Part shown: one piece after another, positions 35,270-43,723 of the stretch
Layout: every line of letters starts with the position of its first letter
Numbering within the stretch: position 1 is the first letter of the stretch
Source: Spirochaetota bacterium
GTDB taxonomy: Bacteria > Spirochaetota > UBA4802 > UBA5550
Length of the DNA stretch: 64,000 nucleotides
Assembly (NCBI GenBank): GCA_016929135.1
Contig: JAFGJK010000002.1
Location: 1 to 64,000 of the forward strand
Direction of reading: 5' to 3'
Notes under the pieces: model-generated
Database searches by the model: none
What the model saw: the letters and a program-made list of their open reading frames with translations, nothing else
Told to the model about the DNA's origin: nothing
Program-made: the position numbers and the translations under genes

Positions 35270-35974
35270 CTACCCGGCTTCCTCTCCGATCGCCCTGATG
35301 GCAAACACCTTGTCGCATTCCAGCAGAGCCCGTATGGCCGAAACACCCCCATCAACATCCCCGTTCTTCATGGAACCGTTGAACCTCTTCAGGTAGCCCA
35401 GCGTCTGTTCGATGTTGCCCAGGCGCCTGGTGAGTGCCAGATGCTGGACCCTCATGACGCTGGGGATGAAATCGTACATCGTTTCCTTCAGCAGCATGTT
35501 GTCGCTCCCCTCGAGCCCTATCATGGCGTAGTCCATCCGGGCGTTGTAGTATGCCAGCCCGTCCCCTTGACGTGCCGCTGTCTCCATCCTGTGAAGGGCG
35601 GCCTCGAATCTGGAGAAGCGCTCATTATCGGGCCTTTCTATGAGCTGCCGGACGATTATTGTGTAGAGCTCCACCAGGATCTCGTAGAGCCATTCTATGT
35701 ACTCCCTGGAGAGCGGGGAGACCCGTGCGCCGTGCCTCGGGATCAGCTCCACCAGCCTGTTTTTCTGCAGTATGTGGAGCGCCTCACGGACCGGGGCGCG
35801 GCTGACGCCCAGCTGTGACGCCAGGGGAACCTCCAGGATGCGCTCCCCCGGCTTCAGGTCGCCGCTGATGATCCTTTCGGTGAGGTGTTGGGTTATCTGT
35901 TTCGAAAGATTGTCCGAGGGGTTGAAGTCCATGGTTAACGTTCTCTGGAAATTGATTGTGTTATAATCTGTCAT
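35270..35974 (-). CDS. GntR-family transcriptional regulator, FCD (FadR/VanR) type
   Basis: A 234-residue regulator. The N-terminal winged helix is clear (LTERIISGDLKPGERILEVP, LGVSRAPVREALHILQKN, LVELIPRHGARVSPLS). It is followed by an all-helical FCD ligand-binding domain in which the usual His residues are only partly visible, so the effector, commonly an organic acid or acyl-CoA, cannot be predicted. A second possible start is ATG 35932. It is divergent from the acyl-CoA synthetase / dehydratase operon at 36.1 kb, 158 bases away, and is very likely its regulator. Confidence 0.92.
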   Translation of the reverse strand: MTDYNTINFQRTLTMDFNPSDNLSKQITQHLTERIISGDLKPGERILEVPLASQLGVSRAPVREALHILQKNRLVELIPRHGARVSPLSREYIEWLYEILVELYTIIVRQLIERPDNERFSRFEAALHRMETAARQGDGLAYYNARMDYAMIGLEGSDNMLLKETMYDFIPSVMRVQHLALTRRLGNIEQTLGYLKRFNGSMKNGDVDGGVSAIRALLECDKVFAIRAIGEEAG

Positions 35975-36049
35975 GAAAATATCAAGGAATTTTTACGAAA
36001 AGACACCACGCCGTGATTTCGCGAGTATAGCAATGACATGAAAATTTAC

Positions 36050-36077
36050 TTGACAAATAATACTGTTTATATATATG
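36050..36077 (+). promoter_or_regulatory. Promoter of the acyl-CoA synthetase / dehydratase operon
   Basis: TTGACA at 36050-36055, 16-base spacer, TATATG at 36072-36077 (a TATATA two bases earlier is an alternative). It lies about 55 bases before the ATG of the first synthetase. Confidence 0.6.
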
Positions 36078-36091
36078 TCGACAATCGACAA
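36076..36091. promoter_or_regulatory. Putative GntR/FCD operator
   Basis: An eight-base palindrome TGTCGACA (36076-36083) overlaps two direct copies of TCGACAA (36078-36084 and 36085-36091). The block overlaps the -10 box, as expected for a repressor site, and sits between the regulator and the operon it probably controls. Assignment is by position and symmetry only. Confidence 0.45.
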
Positions 36092-36132
36092 TTTAACAGT
36101 AATATGTAATTGTCCTTCACAGGAGGGGATCA

Positions 36133-37845
36133 ATGAGTGATGTCTATTCAACGAAGCCCTGGTTGCGCCATTACGACGATGATGTTCCTCCGACACTGGA
36201 TTATCCATCCATGTCATATGCGGCATACCTCCGTGAGGCATTCGATAGGGTCCCCCATAGAATCTCGCTCTATTACATGGGGAAAGGGATCACCTACCGC
36301 GAACTCGACGATCTCTCGAACCGGTTCGCTAATTTCCTGGTGAACAACGGATGCGGCCCCGGTGATTTCGTTGCGGTGAATCTTCCCAATATTCCCGCCT
36401 GTTTCATCAGCCTCGTGGGTATACAGAAGGCCGGGTGCGTGTACCAGGGGGTCAGCCCCCTTCTGACCCCCGAAGAGCTGGAATACCAGCTGAATGATTC
36501 CGGGGCAAGAATCCTGGTAACCCTTGACCTGCTCTTCGAGAAATTCAAGGAGCCCCTGAAAAAGACTGCCGTTCGGCATGTTGTCGTAACCTCCATCGCC
36601 GATTACATGCCATCGATAAAAAGGACGGCGGGTCTCCTTTTAAAGAAAATACCGGTGGGCAAGACGAGCGCAATACAGGGGATCGAGGTATCCCGCTTCA
36701 GGGAGCTTCTGAAGGGGATGCCCCACGATCCGGTGCTGGTAGCGGTCGATCCAGGAAGTCCCTGCGTCATGGTCTATACCGGCGGCACCACCGGAAAGCC
36801 AAAGGGGGCCCTCCTGTCGCACAACAACCTGGTGCGTCACATGATTCAGAATAACGCCTGGTACAATTTCGACAAATGGCATGAAACCACCCTCTGCCCC
36901 TACCCCATGTTCCACATGGCGGGATGCTTCATCTCCATGGGGCATCTCAGCATCGGGAGCTCATACATACTGATACCGAACCCCCGGGACCTGCAGTACA
37001 CCATCTCCCTTATAAAAAGTCACAAGCCCACGTCGATCCTGGCAGTACCGACCATATACATCGAGCTCATGAAGCTCAAGGAGTTCCGTTCCCTCGACCT
37101 CACCGGCGTGCGATACTTCCTCAGCGGATCCGCCCCCTTCCCGGCCGAGAGCATCAAGCAATTTGAAACGCTCATCGGCGGAAGGATCATCGAAACCTAC
37201 GGACTCACCGAGACCACCACCTGCGTTGCGGCTCCCCCCGTCAGAGGGAAACGGAAGAGCGGATCCGTGGGTGTCCCCATATCGGACACGGAAGTGAGGA
37301 TCGTGGACCCGGAAACCAGCGAGCCGGTGCCGCCGGGCGAACCGGGGGAGATACTGGCGAGGGGGCCGCAGGTCTTCGGCGGCTACCACCGCCAGCCGGA
37401 GGAGACCTCGCACGCCCTGAGTGACGGCTGGTTCCGTACCGGCGATATCGGCACGATGGACGACGAAGGCTACCTGTTCATCGTAGACAGGATCAAGGAC
37501 ATGGTGAACGTATCGGGATTCAAGGTTTTCACGCGCATGGTGGACGAGTTTCTGCTGGAGCATCCCGACGTTGCCATGGCCGCAACGGTGGGCCTGCCCG
37601 ACGTGAAGAGGCCGGGCTCCGAGATCGTCGCCTCGGCGATCGTTCTCAAACCGGGCCGTGAAAAGAGCGAGACGATGAAGACGAGCATCATTTCATTTCT
37701 GGAATCGAAGCTCGCCCCCTACAAGATCCCCAAGCGAATCGAGTTCATGGATCAGCTGCCCCTGAGCAACGTCGGGAAGATACTGAAGAAGGACCTCAGA
37801 ACGATCCTGGCCGGTGATGCGGCGCAGAGGGCCGGTACAGGATGA
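36133..37845 (+). CDS. AMP-forming acyl-CoA synthetase
   Basis: Activates a carboxylic acid to its CoA ester via the acyl-adenylate. The 570 residues carry the P-loop-like VMVYTGGTTGKPKGALLSH, the A5 motif IETYGLTETTT, GWFRTGDIG and DRIKDMVNVSGFKV, and the adenylation Lys is in LSNVGKILKKDLR. The substrate cannot be read off; the class is FadD-like medium/long-chain or aromatic acid. AGGAGG precedes the ATG. First gene of a four-gene operon, 64 bases before the first dehydratase subunit, so it probably supplies that enzyme's CoA substrate. Confidence 0.93.
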   Translation: MSDVYSTKPWLRHYDDDVPPTLDYPSMSYAAYLREAFDRVPHRISLYYMGKGITYRELDDLSNRFANFLVNNGCGPGDFVAVNLPNIPACFISLVGIQKAGCVYQGVSPLLTPEELEYQLNDSGARILVTLDLLFEKFKEPLKKTAVRHVVVTSIADYMPSIKRTAGLLLKKIPVGKTSAIQGIEVSRFRELLKGMPHDPVLVAVDPGSPCVMVYTGGTTGKPKGALLSHNNLVRHMIQNNAWYNFDKWHETTLCPYPMFHMAGCFISMGHLSIGSSYILIPNPRDLQYTISLIKSHKPTSILAVPTIYIELMKLKEFRSLDLTGVRYFLSGSAPFPAESIKQFETLIGGRIIETYGLTETTTCVAAPPVRGKRKSGSVGVPISDTEVRIVDPETSEPVPPGEPGEILARGPQVFGGYHRQPEETSHALSDGWFRTGDIGTMDDEGYLFIVDRIKDMVNVSGFKVFTRMVDEFLLEHPDVAMAATVGLPDVKRPGSEIVASAIVLKPGREKSETMKTSIISFLESKLAPYKIPKRIEFMDQLPLSNVGKILKKDLRTILAGDAAQRAGTG

Positions 37846-37909
37846 TCCTTGGCCGCGGATAGTAAAGGGGCCACGTGTTCTACGATTGAGGAAGCAAAGG
37901 AATAGAATC

Positions 37910-39022
37910 ATGAAAGCAGAAATGGCAGCACCCTTCGCAGAAATAGTGCAGAACGAGCAGGAATATCTGACACGCATCGCCTCACAGGGGAAAAGGATGA
38001 TCGGATACTTCTGCACATACACACCGCTCGAGCTGATCCACGCCATGGGCTTCCTTCCGGTGCGGATCACCGGCAGCTCCAGGAGGGCCGAGAAGGCCTA
38101 TTCCCTCATGCCGAGCTTCATATGCCCCTACATGAGGGGAGTTCTTGAAAAGGGGCTCTGCGGCGACTACGGCTTCCTCTCCGGCATCGTTCAGGGATAC
38201 ACCTGCGACGCCGCCTGCGGCATGGTGAACATCTGGGAGGAGAATATCGGGGGCAGTCTCTTCTACTCCCTCCCGCTGCCGTACAACGACTCCCCCGGGT
38301 CGCGGGAATTCATGCGCGCCCGCCTGCGGGACCTGGCGGGGAAGCTTGAATCCCTGGGTGGACGGTACAGCGAGGAAGCCCTGAATGCATCAGTGGCGTT
38401 GTACGAGAACATACGCACGGCACTGCTGGATCTGTACGACATGAGATACCGAGGCGCCCTCCCCCTGTCGGCCGCCGCTTTTCTCCAGGTAATCCTCGCG
38501 GGGTTCATCGCTTCACCCGAGGATTACCTCCGTATGATACGGGAGCTCATGTCGTCTCTCGACAGGGAGTCCGATCAGCAAAGGGGCGGCGTGCCGCTGC
38601 TGGTCTCCGGGAGCATCATCGAGAATCCCCGGTTCTTCGAGATCATCGAGGACCGCGGAGGCCGTGTCATCGCCGACGATCTCTGCACCGGGTACCGCGG
38701 CCTCCAGCCACCTGCCGGGTCCGGCGTCGACGCGATGGATGCTCTGATCGATCGCTTCATGAAGCGCTTCCCCTGTCCGTCCCGGATCAGGGCGGTGGAG
38801 CGCCTGCCGCTCCTCCTGGACCTGTTGCAGGCATCAGGGGCGAGGGGGGTGCTGTTTCTCCTGCAGAAATTCTGCACGCCCCATCTCGCCGATCACCCGA
38901 TGCTGTACCGGGAGATGAACGCCAGGGGGATCCCCTCCCTGGAGGTCGAGATCGAGGAATCCCTCGACGTGGACGGGCAGTTCCTGACACGCATCGAGAG
39001 CTTTCTTGAAATACTGCGGTAA
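37910..39022 (+). CDS. 2-hydroxyacyl-CoA dehydratase family subunit (D-component type), first copy
   Basis: A 370-residue protein of the HgdA/HgdB/BcrB/BcrC superfamily, which holds [4Fe-4S] clusters and performs radical dehydration of 2-hydroxyacyl-CoA or reduction of benzoyl-CoA. Supporting segments are IGYFCTYTPLELIHAMGFLP, SFICPYMRGVL, GYTCDAACGMVNIWEE, DDLCTGYRG and LLQKFCTPHLAD, giving Cys at the places used for cluster binding. ATG 37910 with AAGGAA upstream is chosen over an ATG at 37814 that overlaps the synthetase. Second gene of the operon; the next gene is the partner subunit. Confidence 0.88.
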   Translation: MKAEMAAPFAEIVQNEQEYLTRIASQGKRMIGYFCTYTPLELIHAMGFLPVRITGSSRRAEKAYSLMPSFICPYMRGVLEKGLCGDYGFLSGIVQGYTCDAACGMVNIWEENIGGSLFYSLPLPYNDSPGSREFMRARLRDLAGKLESLGGRYSEEALNASVALYENIRTALLDLYDMRYRGALPLSAAAFLQVILAGFIASPEDYLRMIRELMSSLDRESDQQRGGVPLLVSGSIIENPRFFEIIEDRGGRVIADDLCTGYRGLQPPAGSGVDAMDALIDRFMKRFPCPSRIRAVERLPLLLDLLQASGARGVLFLLQKFCTPHLADHPMLYREMNARGIPSLEVEIEESLDVDGQFLTRIESFLEILR

Positions 39023-39087
39023 CGGGTGCCGACGATCAGCGATCCCGTTCCCCCATGGATAACCTAACTCAATCAGGGTACCGGACA

Positions 39088-40329
39088 ATGGAACAACCGA
39101 CAAAATCAAAGAAAAGGCTCGCCACCGCGAAGGAACTCAGCGCAATAATCATCGAGTATTATCGGGAATGCAATCAGGCAAGGATCGAGGGGAGGCCCGT
39201 GGGCTGGATGCCCCCCATGAACGGTGCCATCGAGATCTTTTATGCCATGGGTCTCCAGCCGGTATTCCCGGAAAACTGGTCCCCCATCTGCGCCGCCTTC
39301 GGTCTCACGCCCGAGAATTTCCGCGTCACCGAGCAGATGGGATACTCCCAGGACCTCTGCGGCTATCTGAGGAACATAAATGGCTACGTGCACGGCCTCA
39401 TGAAGCAGGGGGGCGGCCCCCTGGGGGGGCTCCCGGAGCCGGACATTATCATATCGCCCGGAGCGGGATGCATCCCGGTTATGAAGATATTCCACATACT
39501 GGAGGAACGCTTCCCCGACGCGAAGGTGTTCAGGGCCGATCTCCCGCAGGTGGCGGTGGAGGACATCCAGGAGGACCACCTGCGCTATGCGGTCGATGAG
39601 ATCAGGAGGCTCATCGACTTTCTCGCCGAGACGACGGGGCGAAGGCTCGATTACGACAGGCTTGAGGAGGTGGTGATTCTTTCCGACCGGGCCTGCGAAC
39701 TCTGGGACGAGATCATGGCTTTCAGGAAAAGCATCCCCACCCCCTTCTCCGCCGCCGAGATCGGCATCATGTTCGTCATGGTAACCCGCCAGGGGACGCG
39801 GACCGCGGTGGATTACCTCACCAGGGTGCGGGACGAGGTTCGGGAACGATCCCGCGCCGGCATCGGCGTCATCGAGAACGAAAGGGTCCGCCTCTTCTGG
39901 GACAATATCCCCCCCTGGTTCAACATGGGCCTGCTCAATTACTTCGAGGGGGCCGGGGGCGTCATGGTGGCGGAGACCTATTCCGCCGCCTGGTCGCTGC
40001 GTCTGAACGTGAAGAACCCCATAGAGGCGCTGGCGATGAAGAGCCTTATGTCCTATCCCATGGTCTCCTGCGTATCCATAAAAAAGAGGAAGGAGATGGT
40101 GCTCCGGGCCTGCAGGGACTACCATATCGACGGGGCGATACTGCACAGCAACAAGTCCTGCCATCCCATCACGCTGGGGCAGATGGACATTAAAAGGGCC
40201 CTGGAGAACGAGCTGGGCATACCATCGCTGGTGATCGACGGCGACCATATGGACGAGAGGAATTTCTCCCTGGCGCAGTTCCAGACCCGGGCCGACGCAT
40301 TCATGGAGATGCTCCTGTCGAAGAAATAG
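39088..40329 (+). CDS. 2-hydroxyacyl-CoA dehydratase family subunit (HgdB-like), second copy
   Basis: A 413-residue partner subunit of the same superfamily. The N-terminal half has the cluster-side segments WMPPMNGAIEIFYAMGLQP, GYSQDLCGYLRNINGYVHG and SPGAGCIPVMK. The C-terminal part carries the family hallmark GAILHSNKSCHPITLGQ, followed by LGIPSLVIDGDHMDERNFS. Start ATG 39088 has AGGG upstream and removes 11 residues from the longer frame. With the preceding gene it should form the catalytic heterodimer. The ATP-driven activator (HgdC type) that such enzymes need is not in the window. Confidence 0.9.
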   Translation: MEQPTKSKKRLATAKELSAIIIEYYRECNQARIEGRPVGWMPPMNGAIEIFYAMGLQPVFPENWSPICAAFGLTPENFRVTEQMGYSQDLCGYLRNINGYVHGLMKQGGGPLGGLPEPDIIISPGAGCIPVMKIFHILEERFPDAKVFRADLPQVAVEDIQEDHLRYAVDEIRRLIDFLAETTGRRLDYDRLEEVVILSDRACELWDEIMAFRKSIPTPFSAAEIGIMFVMVTRQGTRTAVDYLTRVRDEVRERSRAGIGVIENERVRLFWDNIPPWFNMGLLNYFEGAGGVMVAETYSAAWSLRLNVKNPIEALAMKSLMSYPMVSCVSIKKRKEMVLRACRDYHIDGAILHSNKSCHPITLGQMDIKRALENELGIPSLVIDGDHMDERNFSLAQFQTRADAFMEMLLSKK

Positions 40330-40359
40330 ATCGTATTCTTGAAAATACCGGAGGCGGCC

Positions 40360-42156
40360 ATGGCCAACGCGACCATCATCGACATATTTCTCGAGAACGC
40401 CCGCGAGCACCCGAAGGACACCATCATAATGTACAAGCGGGAGCAGGGGGCGGAGTACCGCGCCGTCTCTTGGCGGGAGCTGCACGAGACGGTCTCGGCC
40501 TTCGCCTGCGGACTCATGAAACTGGGAATGAAGCCAGGCGACAGGATGGGCATCCTCTCCTCGAACCGCTACGAGTGGATCATCGCCGACCTGGGATGCA
40601 TGATGGCCGGGGGCGCCGACGTACCGGTGTACCATACCAATACGCCTGACCAGTGCGCCTATATCATCAAGGATTCGAAGGCCCGGTTCGTCGTCGTTGA
40701 GGACCGACAGCAGCTGGATAAGATCCTGCTGAAAGAGAAGGGGCTCACGCTGAAAACGATCATCCTCATGCAGGGGGAATGCCCGAAAAGAAAGGACATC
40801 ATCCTCTACTCCGATCTTCTGGCGATGGGGGGAAAAAATGCCGGCGCCCTTGCGGGCAGGCTGGAAAAGATCGCACGATCCATCGACCCGTCGAAGATGG
40901 CAACGATCGTCTACACCTCCGGCACCACCGGCCCCCCCAAGGGGTGCATGGTGAGCCATGGAAACACCGTTTATGTCCTCAGGTCCATCGACGATCTGAT
41001 ACAGATCGACCCGGCGACGAACCTGTCGCTGATGGTGCTCCCCCTGTCTCATTTCTATCCCCGGATATCCGGATACTATTACAACATATTCAAAAGAGTG
41101 CCCTTCGCCATCGCCGAGTCCATCGATACGCTGGCCAAAAATATGATGGAGGTGCGCCCCACCTACTTCACCAGCGTACCACGCATTTTCGAAAAGGTTT
41201 ACGGGAGGATACGGAGCGGCGTGCAGCAGGGCCCCCTGCTGAAGCGAATGATCTTCTCGGCTGCCGTGGGCATCGGGAGGCTGCGGAGCAGGAGGATCAA
41301 CGCGCAGAGGCGGATCTCCCCCCTTCTCTCGCTGGCATTCGGCATCGCCGACGCCCTGGTATTCAAAAAGATTCGAGGCATGCTGGGGGGAAGACTCCGT
41401 TTCGCCGTATCGGCGGGAGCGCCCCTATCCGCGGCCGTGGGTGAATTCATCCACAGCATCGGGATTCAGGTGATTGAGTTTTACGGCCTCACGGAGACCC
41501 TGGGGGGTACAATGACCACCTTCCAGAAGTGCCGCTACGGCACGGTGGGCATGCCGATGCCCGGCTTCGAGGTGAGAATCGCTGACGACGGGGAGATACT
41601 GATCCGCGGCAACAACTTCATGGGATACTGCAACAAGCCGGCGCTCACCAGGGAAATCCTCCGCGACGGCTGGTGCTACACCGGGGACATGGGCTACTGG
41701 GACGGCGACGGTTTTCTGGTGATCAACGACAGAAAGAAGGACCTCATAGTCACCTCGGGGGGCAAGAAGATATCCCCCCAGAACATCGAGAACATGATCA
41801 AGAAGATACCGCTGGTCTCCAACGCCATGGTCTACGGAGACAAACGCAACTATCTCACCGCCCTCATCACGCTGGACAGGGGTGACCTGAAGGACTATGC
41901 GACGCAGCGAAACATCTCCGGCGTTCCCTTCGAAGATCTCGCGCGGTCGCCCGAGGTTCTGCAGTCACTCCAGAGGGGTATCGACCGGATGAACGGGGAC
42001 CTGGCGAAATTCGAAAGCATCAAGAAATTTACGGTCCTCCCCAGGGAGTTCTCCCAGGATGACGGGGAGATCACGCCGACATTGAAGATTAAGAGGAAAA
42101 GCATCACGGAACGCTTCAGGAAAGAGATCGATTCCATGTATGAGGGGAACAGCTGA
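40360..42156 (+). CDS. Long-chain acyl-CoA synthetase (FadD15/FAA type)
   Basis: A 598-residue AMP-forming ligase of the large (membrane-associated long-chain) subgroup. Motifs are ATIVYTSGTTGPPKGCMVSH, VLPLSHFYPR, IEFYGLTETLGG, GWCYTGDMGYWDGDGF and NDRKKDLIVTSGGKKISPQN, plus the C-terminal Lys region TPTLKIKRKSI. The start is ATG 40360 with GGAGG five bases upstream rather than an earlier TTG. Only 30 bases separate it from the dehydratase subunit, so it closes the operon. It is quite different from the first synthetase, suggesting that two acids or two stages are served. Confidence 0.92.
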   Translation: MANATIIDIFLENAREHPKDTIIMYKREQGAEYRAVSWRELHETVSAFACGLMKLGMKPGDRMGILSSNRYEWIIADLGCMMAGGADVPVYHTNTPDQCAYIIKDSKARFVVVEDRQQLDKILLKEKGLTLKTIILMQGECPKRKDIILYSDLLAMGGKNAGALAGRLEKIARSIDPSKMATIVYTSGTTGPPKGCMVSHGNTVYVLRSIDDLIQIDPATNLSLMVLPLSHFYPRISGYYYNIFKRVPFAIAESIDTLAKNMMEVRPTYFTSVPRIFEKVYGRIRSGVQQGPLLKRMIFSAAVGIGRLRSRRINAQRRISPLLSLAFGIADALVFKKIRGMLGGRLRFAVSAGAPLSAAVGEFIHSIGIQVIEFYGLTETLGGTMTTFQKCRYGTVGMPMPGFEVRIADDGEILIRGNNFMGYCNKPALTREILRDGWCYTGDMGYWDGDGFLVINDRKKDLIVTSGGKKISPQNIENMIKKIPLVSNAMVYGDKRNYLTALITLDRGDLKDYATQRNISGVPFEDLARSPEVLQSLQRGIDRMNGDLAKFESIKKFTVLPREFSQDDGEITPTLKIKRKSITERFRKEIDSMYEGNS

Positions 42157-42172
42157 GCGGTCCCCCCGCATC

Positions 42173-42207
42173 GTCCCTGCTCCCGGTGATTCCGGGCCGG
42201 CGGGGAC
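42173..42207. terminator. Hairpin between the synthetase operon and the surface-repeat gene
   Basis: Interrupted GC stem: GTCCC (42173-42177) with GGGAC (42203-42207) and CCCGG (42182-42186) with CCGGG (42192-42196), around TGATT. There is no T-run on either side. It sits between convergent stops at 42156 and 42238. Confidence 0.35.
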
Positions 42208-42237
42208 GCTGAGGAATCGACGGCGCGATCAATACCG

Positions 42238-43035
42238 TCAGTACCGGAAGCTGGCGTTGAAGATCGGGAAAAAGGGGAGCGCCCCCTCCCGGATGATGTT
42301 GATGAGTCCGATCTGCACCCCACTCATCCGTACGGCATAGTTGATGAGGCCGATCTGCAGCCCCCGCACCCTGTCGGCGGTATTGATGATGCCGATCTGC
42401 ACCCCTGCCGTCTCGCCCCCCATGGAATTGATGAAGGCGCAGAGCTGCATCCCCGCCAAGTTGTCGGCATAATTGTACAGAGCGCCGACCTGAAGCCCCC
42501 TGTATTCCCCTCCCCCCCTGGCCTCCCATGAGCCGGCGCTGTTCAGCACCATGTTGACCAGTGCCACCTGCACGCCCCCTCCCGAGGCGGCGAAGTTCAT
42601 CCCTCCCGCCTGGAATCCCTCCATGTCGATTGCGCCGTTGATGACCGCCGCCTGAAAGCCCGTCAGCGAGAGGCTGCCGTTCGCCAGGCCGCCCAGCTGA
42701 ATCCCGTAGAAATCAACGAGATCCACATTGACAAGTCCCGCCTGGAGGCCGCCGCTGGATTTGCCGGCGATACCGCCGTCGAAGCCCTGCACGATGTTCA
42801 GTATCCCCCCCTGGATGCCGTAGAGCTGAGTCGACCTGTTTACTGCGCCCACATCTGCACCGATCACGACGGTGTTGTATCCGTAAAGCAGGTTCACCCG
42901 CAGGAGCAGCACTCCCCAGGTGTCGGGGAACACCTGTAGCGGATTCAGAAGCGAAATCTGAACTGGAGTGATGTAACCGGCCGCGCCGGTCGGCAGCAGG
43001 GCCACCATGAGCACGAAACATAACCTGCGAACCAT
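42238..43035 (-). CDS. LA_2272-like surface repeat protein
   Basis: A 265-residue exported protein; signal peptide MVRRLCFVLMVALLPTGAAG, then eleven copies of a short unit G-[hydrophobic]-Q-x-G-x-x-N (GIQGGILN, GLQAGLVN, GIQLGGLAN, GFQAGGMN, GVQIGIIN, GLQIGLIN, GVQIGLIN among them) spaced 18-25 residues apart. The pattern matches the LA_2272 surface-repeat family first named in Leptospira and suggests a stacked beta structure. Function unknown. GAGGT precedes the ATG closely. Its promoter lies 120 bases upstream, giving a long leader. Confidence 0.85.
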   Translation of the reverse strand: MVRRLCFVLMVALLPTGAAGYITPVQISLLNPLQVFPDTWGVLLLRVNLLYGYNTVVIGADVGAVNRSTQLYGIQGGILNIVQGFDGGIAGKSSGGLQAGLVNVDLVDFYGIQLGGLANGSLSLTGFQAAVINGAIDMEGFQAGGMNFAASGGGVQVALVNMVLNSAGSWEARGGGEYRGLQVGALYNYADNLAGMQLCAFINSMGGETAGVQIGIINTADRVRGLQIGLINYAVRMSGVQIGLINIIREGALPFFPIFNASFRY

Positions 43036-43162
43036 CAGACCTCACCGGTGCGATGTTGTTCTCTTCCCCAGGGTGCGGCCTGCAGACTGTCAACCATTCA
43101 TCACGTGAGGATGAATGGGCTTTCTGATTCGTACTCGGCCGTCGCCCCGCGGTTCCTCCATC

Positions 43163-43191
43163 CTTATAGCATGCCCCGGAATAAATGTCAA
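43163..43191 (-). promoter_or_regulatory. Promoter of the LA_2272-like gene
   Basis: Minus strand: TTGACA (43191-43186), 17-base spacer, TATAAG (43168-43163); the best sigma-70-type match in the window. The leader to the ATG at 43035 would be about 120 bases. A second TTGACA nearer the gene (about 43100) has no -10 partner. Confidence 0.65.
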
Positions 43192-43274
43192 GGATGACGC
43201 AGTCACGTCCCGGCAGGCACAGGGACGTTACCGCGGGACCAGCGTATCGCCGATCATACTGAAGAGGGAGGAGG

Positions 43275-43311
43275 TCATGCACGGCCCGGAATTGCTCCAG
43301 GCCGTGCATGA
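43275..43311. repeat. Perfect 12-base inverted repeat
   Basis: TCATGCACGGCC (43275-43286) and its exact complement (43300-43311) enclose a 13-base loop. It lies 60 bases beyond the stop of the 116-residue gene on the minus strand, so a terminator or RNA 3' end is the simplest reading, though no T-run follows. The rest of the 337-base gap 43036-43372 holds only the promoter above. Confidence 0.5.
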
Positions 43312-43372
43312 AAACGAGGTGATATGCGTACTGCAGGAGGAGAAAGTTACTAAACCTGCTGGTTGGCCACCC

Positions 43373-43723
43373 TTACACAGAGAACGGATCCAATTCAATG
43401 TCTTCGTGATGGGTGATTGCGTAGACCACGCTGTCACTCCACACGGGAACGCTGTAATCGCCTCCGGAGCCTTCCCGGAATCCGGCATCGTCGTAACTGT
43501 CCTCGGATACGTACCCCACCAGATCGAATCGTCCGATGGCCAGATGACCGTTCATTTCCGGCTGCCGTGGTTCCACCTCGATCCAGGCCTGGCAGTAGTA
43601 GGCGGTATTCGCCTGAATCGCATCGCATACCCAGGATGTCGATAGACGGTACGATGAACCTCCCCACTGGAGCTCCACCATCCGCTTTCTCCCTGATTCC
43701 GTCATGTCGAACATTCGGTTCAT
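43373..43723 (-). CDS. Hypothetical protein, 116 aa
   Basis: The start is ATG 43723 with GGAAG seven bases upstream; the frame runs on to 43840 without a site. It begins MNRMFDMTESGRKRMVELQW and is rich in acidic and aromatic residues, with predicted beta strands (YYCQAWIEVEP, LAIGRFDLVGYV, DYSVPVWSDSVVYAI) and two Cys. No signal peptide, membrane segment or known motif. It may be a small soluble beta-sandwich. No co-transcribed neighbour. Confidence 0.6.
   Translation of the reverse strand: MNRMFDMTESGRKRMVELQWGGSSYRLSTSWVCDAIQANTAYYCQAWIEVEPRQPEMNGHLAIGRFDLVGYVSEDSYDDAGFREGSGGDYSVPVWSDSVVYAITHHEDIELDPFSV

Noticed and set aside
39106..41052. 648-codon minus-strand frame across the dehydratase operon
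   Set aside because: It runs opposite two genes with clear family motifs and has no signal of its own.
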